From contig CAJXNE010000073.1 in NCBI GenBank assembly GCA_913056285.1, positions 1 through 9,396 of the forward strand: 9,396 nucleotides of DNA, given 5' to 3'. Positions 5,202 to 9,396 of the stretch are shown piece by piece (within the stretch, counting starts at the first letter, position 1; every line of letters starts with the position of its first letter). The position numbers and the translations under genes were made by a program. The notes below the pieces were generated by a model. That model did not search any database, was not told where the DNA came from, and saw only the letters and a program-made list of their open reading frames with translations. Origin of the DNA: an uncultured Zetaproteobacteria bacterium (lineage in GTDB: Bacteria > Pseudomonadota > Zetaproteobacteria > Mariprofundales > Mariprofundaceae).

Positions 5202-8033
5202 ATGATTCAGAGAACCAGTTTTTATTTTTATACGGAATGGATGCTATCACACCATCGTTTCGGTCTGTTGATGCTGGTATTGATCGTGTTGTCCTTCATT
5301 CAGAATCAGACCATTGCTGCTGTATTGAGTCTCATCTTTGGCGTGGAGTTGTGCGTCAGGGTGGCAGTGATGCGTTATAAACAACAGACCAATCCGTATA
5401 AATCATCATTGAACCTTAAACTTGATATGCTATTTCTGTTTTTTGATTTCCTTGCCCTGATTTCACTATTGGCTGGCGCGCTGGATCTGTTGGCGCCTCT
5501 CGGTGATGAAGGCGCTTCCGCTCGTTTTCTGCGCGCCTTGTATTTGCTTAGAGCGCTACGCCTGTTCCGCTATATCGATATGCAAAGCCTGATGTTCTCA
5601 CCCGGTTACGGTATGTTTATTTCGCTGATTGTGATGCTCTCTTTCTTTGTAGAAGGGCAATTCCTGTGGGGTATTATTATCTACTTTGCTGTTGAAATCA
5701 TGATTCGCTTTGTGTTGCTTAAAAATATGGTATTTAGCAACAACCGTGAACGAATTGTCGAGTGGCTCTTCTGGTGGGTCGATGTGATTGCCACTGTGGT
5801 GATGGTCCCCGGCCTGACCAATATCCCCTACGGTAATGCGCTCAGAGCGTTAAGGCTGGTGAGACTGCTCAGGCCCTGGATGGTGATTTTACGCAATCTG
5901 ATTAAGGTATTCAGAGAAGGCGATTATTCTCAGGAAATCATTCTGGTGATTCTATTACTGGCCATGTTATCGATTGCCGGTGGTGGCATTGGCCACTTTA
6001 CGATGGAACATTTCGACTTTAATCAGGATGGGCTGATCACATCGACCGATCATAACCTGTTCGTTGAAATCTGGTTTTCATTCCGCACCCTGATGGCTGC
6101 CGGCAACCTGGCTACCGATCCGCTGGGTGATGATAATCTGGCGCTTTTCTCTGTAATCAGCGTTGTACTCGGCATGTTTATTCTGGCATTTTTCATTGGA
6201 ATCGGCTCCAGTATCATCTCCGGCCTGATGGCCAAGCTGCGTAATGAAAAGTTGATGATGGCCAATCATATGGTGATGATAGGCTGGAATAGCGTCTCGC
6301 CCTTTATTATAGAAAAACTCAAATTGTTATCGGAACAAAATTTTTCTCGCCTGAAACTGGTATTCCTCAGCGAACAGGATAAGCGCCCCGAAGAACTGGA
6401 AAGCTGGGTGACTTTTCGTTGGGGTGATACCGAAGATGGCGATTCGATGCGGCGCGTGAATATGGGCTCTGCCCGACAGGCACTGGTTTGCACAGAAGAA
6501 TCGCTCCCGGCAGCCGAAGAGTTGTCTCAAAATATGTTTTCACTGATGGCGATTCGTCAGGCCAATGCGGATATTCCGGTCAGCTATACGGTGATGGGCA
6601 TGGTACAGCCAAGATTGAAATCTTATCGACATATGCTGCAAATTGGCTGGGATAAAATCGATTACTACAACAAGCCTACAGTGATGATGAGCGAGCCGGA
6701 TATGCGCGCCAACCTGATTCGCAATGTGTTGGTTTATCAGGATTTTGATCAGCTGATGTCGCGCTTTATGGTGCCGGAACGCGAAGATGAAGCGGCGATG
6801 CAGGTGGTAGGGTGGAAAGGCCGTATGATGCATCAGGCAGATGGCTGGTGTTTTACCGATCAAGGCCGCAGTACGTTGGTGTCCGATATGATGGTAAGTT
6901 GTTTCCGGCAGGGTGTCATTTTGATTGCTGTTGCCGATGATGCATTGAAGGTGCATCCCCTGAATGCATTGAGCGAAGATATTCAGGTGACCGCATTGAT
7001 CGGGCTGGCTGTGGATAATTCCACGCTGTACGGCGAATTCGACTACTGCATGAATGCTGAGACGGTCGCTATGCCTGAAATCCGGCCGGTAGATTGGCAG
7101 GCAGGCATTATCGAACAGCATCACCATGTCAGGTTGCTGGTGATCGGTTGGGTGGGCGCCTTACCGTTGATGCTCAAGCGTTTGCTGGACTCCTATCAGC
7201 AGATTGATGTCACCATCCTCAATGATCTGGACGAAGCGGAACATGCCGATTGCGTGAATTATGTGAAGCGCCGTATCGAAGAAACGCCCGGTGCAGCAGC
7301 GCGCATCAATATTCAGATGACGCAGTGGAATTTTTCCAATATGGAGGCATTGCGCGAGCATGTTGGCAAGGCTGAAAAGGTGGTCGTTTCCCGTCCGGCT
7401 CATATCCTGCGCAAGCCGCATGCTATGGTGGCATCGGTATTATCCCATACTTTTTCGCTGGCTGAAGAAGAAGGTAATCATCCACAGTTGTTTGCCATTG
7501 TGGATACGCGCAAACAGGCGCGCATGCTGCAATATGAGCTGGATCGTTTTCCGCTTGATATGGAGGTCAATGTGGTTGTGCCAACTGAATTCTATGGCGC
7601 TTATGTTGCCCACGCTTCCTATTTGATGTATCACGCCAATTCGCCACAAGTGTATGATATGAATCGCTCGCTACGCTATTTGCTGGACAGCCTGATGAGC
7701 GACAGCAGTGATGAAAGTGTGCCGTTAAAGCTCGATACCATCAGCATGTCCGATCATAGCCTATCCGGGCTAACGGCAATGGATGCAACGACTGTGTTCG
7801 CCAGTCTGCTGGAGCAGAAGGTGATCTGGCTGGGCTTCCGCATCGCCCCATCCATCGTAGGCAAGGCATTGCGCCCTAATCCGATCATGCGCCTGTTTCC
7901 CCGACGTCATGATTTCCAATGTTTGCGCCAGCTTGAACTAAAGCTCAATCCGTTGGGGCATCCGGAAACCCGCCAGATTTGGGAAGAGTATAGAGATGAT
8001 GTGATTGAACTGATCGTGATTCGCCTGCACTAA
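5202..8033 (+). CDS. Large ion channel: two voltage-sensor-like modules, CASTOR/POLLUX-like pore, two RCK-like domains
   Basis: This is a 943-residue inner-membrane protein. Module A (about 20-126) has S2 Glu49, S3 Asp82 and an S4 with Arg at 108, 111, 117, 120 and 123. Module B (about 136-235) repeats this with Glu165, Asp194 and Arg at 215, 218, 221 and 224. S5 (245-266) leads to a loop with a calcium-binding motif (272-283), a pore segment with MAAGNLA (298-304), and S6 (313-346). The cytoplasmic part begins with NHMVMIGW (355-362), an RCK unit containing WGD and a regular second half. A second unit starts with RLLVIGWVG and continues DVTILND. GW at both sites and AGN in the filter match plant CASTOR/POLLUX channels, which are nuclear-envelope cation channels. 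Those do not, to my knowledge, carry tandem voltage sensors. Ion selectivity and physiological role are not visible. The gene is monocistronic between divergent slyD and convergent amgK. Confidence 0.85.
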   Translation: MIQRTSFYFYTEWMLSHHRFGLLMLVLIVLSFIQNQTIAAVLSLIFGVELCVRVAVMRYKQQTNPYKSSLNLKLDMLFLFFDFLALISLLAGALDLLAPLGDEGASARFLRALYLLRALRLFRYIDMQSLMFSPGYGMFISLIVMLSFFVEGQFLWGIIIYFAVEIMIRFVLLKNMVFSNNRERIVEWLFWWVDVIATVVMVPGLTNIPYGNALRALRLVRLLRPWMVILRNLIKVFREGDYSQEIILVILLLAMLSIAGGGIGHFTMEHFDFNQDGLITSTDHNLFVEIWFSFRTLMAAGNLATDPLGDDNLALFSVISVVLGMFILAFFIGIGSSIISGLMAKLRNEKLMMANHMVMIGWNSVSPFIIEKLKLLSEQNFSRLKLVFLSEQDKRPEELESWVTFRWGDTEDGDSMRRVNMGSARQALVCTEESLPAAEELSQNMFSLMAIRQANADIPVSYTVMGMVQPRLKSYRHMLQIGWDKIDYYNKPTVMMSEPDMRANLIRNVLVYQDFDQLMSRFMVPEREDEAAMQVVGWKGRMMHQADGWCFTDQGRSTLVSDMMVSCFRQGVILIAVADDALKVHPLNALSEDIQVTALIGLAVDNSTLYGEFDYCMNAETVAMPEIRPVDWQAGIIEQHHHVRLLVIGWVGALPLMLKRLLDSYQQIDVTILNDLDEAEHADCVNYVKRRIEETPGAAARINIQMTQWNFSNMEALREHVGKAEKVVVSRPAHILRKPHAMVASVLSHTFSLAEEEGNHPQLFAIVDTRKQARMLQYELDRFPLDMEVNVVVPTEFYGAYVAHASYLMYHANSPQVYDMNRSLRYLLDSLMSDSSDESVPLKLDTISMSDHSLSGLTAMDATTVFASLLEQKVIWLGFRIAPSIVGKALRPNPIMRLFPRRHDFQCLRQLELKLNPLGHPETRQIWEEYRDDVIELIVIRLH
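5259..5579 (+). other. Voltage-sensor-like module A (channel residues 20-126)
   Basis: This module contains four predicted helices with acidic countercharges in S2 (Glu49) and S3 (Asp75, Asp82), and an S4 of the form RFLRALYLLRALRLFR. Arg occurs every third position except that Tyr114 replaces one. The spacing of Phe46, Glu49 and Arg53 in S2 is repeated in module B. No pore follows directly; the chain goes into module B. Confidence 0.7.
5607..5906 (+). other. Voltage-sensor-like module B (channel residues 136-235)
   Basis: S1 and S2 align with module A without a gap at an offset of 116 residues (shared Gly, LSF, and F-x-V-E-xxx-R). S3 holds WWVDV with Asp194, and S4 is ALRALRLVRLLRPW with four Arg at exact three-residue spacing. 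This module connects to S5 and the pore, so it is the one likely to gate it. Confidence 0.72.
6015..6050 (+). other. EF-hand/dockerin-type calcium-binding loop in the S5-pore turret
   Basis: Residues 272-283 read DFNQDGLITSTD. Ligand positions 1, 3, 5, 9 and 12 are Asp, Asn, Asp, Thr and Asp, with Gly at 6 and Ile at 8. This matches the canonical DxNxDGxIxxxD loop, with Asp at position 12 as in dockerins. It lies between S5 and the pore helix, which in a 6-TM channel faces the outside, here the periplasm. Confidence 0.75.
6093..6113 (+). other. Predicted selectivity-filter segment, AAGN type
   Basis: The pore segment reads FSFRTLMAAGNLATDP. The K+ channel signature TVGYG is absent. AAGN at 299-302 lines up with the A-D-(A/S)-G-N-H filter of plant CASTOR/POLLUX, although the acidic residue and His of those filters are replaced by Ala and Leu. 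Selectivity cannot be read from this. Confidence 0.55.
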
Positions 8034-8101
8034 CGTTTACAAAACCATGCGTGTTTGATGTGGCGATCTGTCCATGGGCCGCACGGGTACGCTTAGTTTT
8101 T

Positions 8102-9076
8102 TCAGAGTATCCATAGTAAAGGCAATGTTCGATCTGTGATATCCAGCGCCTGCATCTCGTCATGCAGATGCTTTCTGGTCAGCGGAATTTCATCGAGGAA
8201 TTGCGTTTTACCATCGCGGTAAGCCAGCCGGGCAAAGATGCCGATGGCTTTGATATGGCGTTGAAGCGCAGTCATGCGTAAGGCGTGATGCCAGTCGTCG
8301 AAATCGCTAAAGGCTTCGGCCAGGTGTTCAGGCAAGGCCTCAAAAAATATCCGGCTCCAGTGCCGGCGCTCTTGTTCCGGATAATCCTGATAACAATCGT
8401 AGAGCAACGAAGCCATGTCGTAAGTGACCGGCCCCATGACAGCATCCTGATAATCGATTTGCCCCAGCGGACATGAACTCGCAGGTAACATCAGGTTGCG
8501 GCTGTGATAATCCAGGTGAACCGGCACGTGCGGCAATGCTGCCAGTCGATTCAGAACATCGGTCAGGGCGGCATAAAATGATTCGCGCTCATTCGCGTTT
8601 GGCGTTATGGCCGCCACGCGAGGCAGGTACCAGTCCAGGTATAAATCACATTCACGGCGCATGCGGGCCATATCAAATAGAGGCAATTCAACGCTCGGGG
8701 TTGATGCCTGCAACAGGTTTAACTGGCGCAGGGCATCCTCAAACAGCGGCTGCATATCGCCGCCGGATGCGAGATATGTTGCCCATGTCTCATCGCCTAA
8801 GTCTTCCAGCAGCAGAAAGCCCTGTTGCTGATCTTCCGCTTTAAGCTGCGATACGCGTAAGCCCGCTTGTTCAAACCAGTTGCGCACAGCCAGAAAGGGG
8901 CGCACATCCTCATGCGGAGGCGGCGCATCCATCAGCACAAACTGTGTGTCGGCTGTTGTTACTCTGAAATAGCGCCGGAATGAGGCATCGCCAGCCAATG
9001 GCTTTATTTCAAATGAACTTCCAAATTGCTGTTGTAACCAGCGCTGACGTCTTATTGTCCTCTCTTCACCGGACAC
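8102..9076 (-). CDS. amgK: AmgK-like cell-wall amino-sugar kinase (COG3178-type phosphotransferase)
   Basis: This 324-residue kinase of the aminoglycoside-phosphotransferase fold would phosphorylate N-acetylmuramate and N-acetylglucosamine at the anomeric position in peptidoglycan recycling (the AmgK-MurU route of Pseudomonas). The family signature GDASFRRYFRV is at 29-39 and VLMDAPPP follows at 47-54. LLLEDLGDETW is the hinge region. The catalytic loop is HLDYHSRN (187-194, Asp189), and the metal-binding Asp208 is in QIDYQDA, followed by GPVTYDMASLLYD. The start is GTG at 9076, inside the end of the upstream SPOR gene, with AAGGA ten bases before it (plus positions 9087-9091). No ATG occurs before residue 49, which would remove the N-lobe. 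Length is normal. The usual partner murU is not next to it; the downstream neighbour is the convergent channel gene, and no clear terminator is visible in the 68 bases between them. Confidence 0.85.
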   Translation of the reverse strand: MSGEERTIRRQRWLQQQFGSSFEIKPLAGDASFRRYFRVTTADTQFVLMDAPPPHEDVRPFLAVRNWFEQAGLRVSQLKAEDQQQGFLLLEDLGDETWATYLASGGDMQPLFEDALRQLNLLQASTPSVELPLFDMARMRRECDLYLDWYLPRVAAITPNANERESFYAALTDVLNRLAALPHVPVHLDYHSRNLMLPASSCPLGQIDYQDAVMGPVTYDMASLLYDCYQDYPEQERRHWSRIFFEALPEHLAEAFSDFDDWHHALRMTALQRHIKAIGIFARLAYRDGKTQFLDEIPLTRKHLHDEMQALDITDRTLPLLWIL

Positions 9077-9396
9077 GTTTCAATAATCCTTTTAACTTCA
9101 GTGCATGAGCCATTTTCTGCTGGGCTGTCACAGCCTCTGTCCTGGAATTATAAGGCCCTGCATAAAGCCTGTACCATTGGCCTTTATCGCTCAGGTCTGC
9201 CATCTCAATCTGCGTAAGAAAGCCTGCATGTTGCAGTTTTCCGCGCATTGTCATGGCATCGGCTTCGGTGCGAAATGAGGCCAGCTGGATTCGATAGCTG
9301 ACATCCGAATGCTGCTCAGTGGCTGTCGGGGTGGTATTTTCAGCGCCATGGTTTGGCGTTTGAACCGCTGTTTTGACTGCCGCAAGCTGTTGCCCA
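9066..9396 (-). CDS. SPOR-domain protein, C-terminal part (5' end beyond the window)
   Basis: The frame is open from the right edge to the TGA at 9066-9068, giving the last 109 residues. The final 75 or so form a SPOR domain: YRIQLASFRTEADA, then GQWYRLYAGPYNSRTEA, ending LKLKGLLKRVR. SPOR domains bind denuded peptidoglycan glycan strands and often target proteins to the division septum. Before the domain is a Thr/Gln/Ala-rich low-complexity linker, typical of a periplasmic stalk. By analogy with FtsN/DedD-like proteins an N-terminal membrane anchor would lie outside the window. An internal ATG at 9254 is not the start, because the SPOR domain begins upstream of it. The stop overlaps the amgK GTG by 11 bases, so both are probably cotranscribed, pairing glycan binding with glycan-sugar recycling. 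Confidence 0.85.
   Translation of the reverse strand, partial: GQQLAAVKTAVQTPNHGAENTTPTATEQHSDVSYRIQLASFRTEADAMTMRGKLQHAGFLTQIEMADLSDKGQWYRLYAGPYNSRTEAVTAQQKMAHALKLKGLLKRVR

Noticed and set aside
6540..7127. Long minus-strand open frame (195 codons) opposite the channel gene
   Set aside because: It is rich in His/Gln/Ile, shows no recognisable domain, and lies wholly antisense to the well-supported channel reading frame.
8034..8101. Terminator between the channel gene and amgK, suggested by a run of six T's at 8096-8101
   Set aside because: No stable stem directly precedes the T-run.
8473..8844. Plus-strand open frame (123 codons) opposite amgK
   Set aside because: It lies opposite the catalytic part of the kinase gene and shows no domain or ribosome binding site.

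Overview
The window reads as chromosomal DNA of a Gram-negative proteobacterium. It has a lipoprotein with a perfect lipobox, an outer-membrane barrel terminus, a SPOR-domain protein, a SlyD-type FKBP and the classical proteobacterial order hemA-prfA-prmC. The combination would fit a gamma- or zetaproteobacterium, but the sequence alone does not settle the taxon. I see no RNA genes, mobile elements or CRISPR arrays, and no gene-free stretch longer than 300 bases.

Layout. Positions 2-214 (+) are the C-terminal end of an outer-membrane beta-barrel protein, closed by a strong intrinsic terminator (248-277). A BamC-like single-domain lipoprotein follows (344-1021, +). Next is the run hemA (1153-2481), prfA (2462-3532) and prmC (3575-4429), all +. 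It covers the first committed step of C5-pathway heme synthesis, release factor 1, and the methyltransferase that modifies release-factor GGQ glutamines. hemA and prfA overlap by 20 bases. A shared hairpin (4446-4473) separates prmC from the convergent slyD (4493-4972, -). slyD is divergent from a very large channel gene (5202-8033, +). The channel gene converges on a two-gene minus-strand unit, a SPOR-domain gene (9066 to beyond the right edge) followed by an amgK-like sugar kinase gene (8102-9076), whose coding regions overlap by 11 bases.

The most interesting item is the 943-residue channel protein. It carries two tandem voltage-sensor-like four-helix modules that look like an internal duplication. 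One pore module follows, with an AAGN selectivity-filter region that resembles plant CASTOR/POLLUX rather than the K+ channel TVGYG, and then two RCK-like Rossmann units that both have Gly-Trp where GxGxxG is usual. The loop between S5 and the pore helix, predicted to be periplasmic, holds a textbook DxNxDGxIxxxD calcium-binding loop. Together these suggest an undescribed voltage- and calcium-responsive bacterial relative of CASTOR/POLLUX channels. The other genes look like ordinary housekeeping genes.
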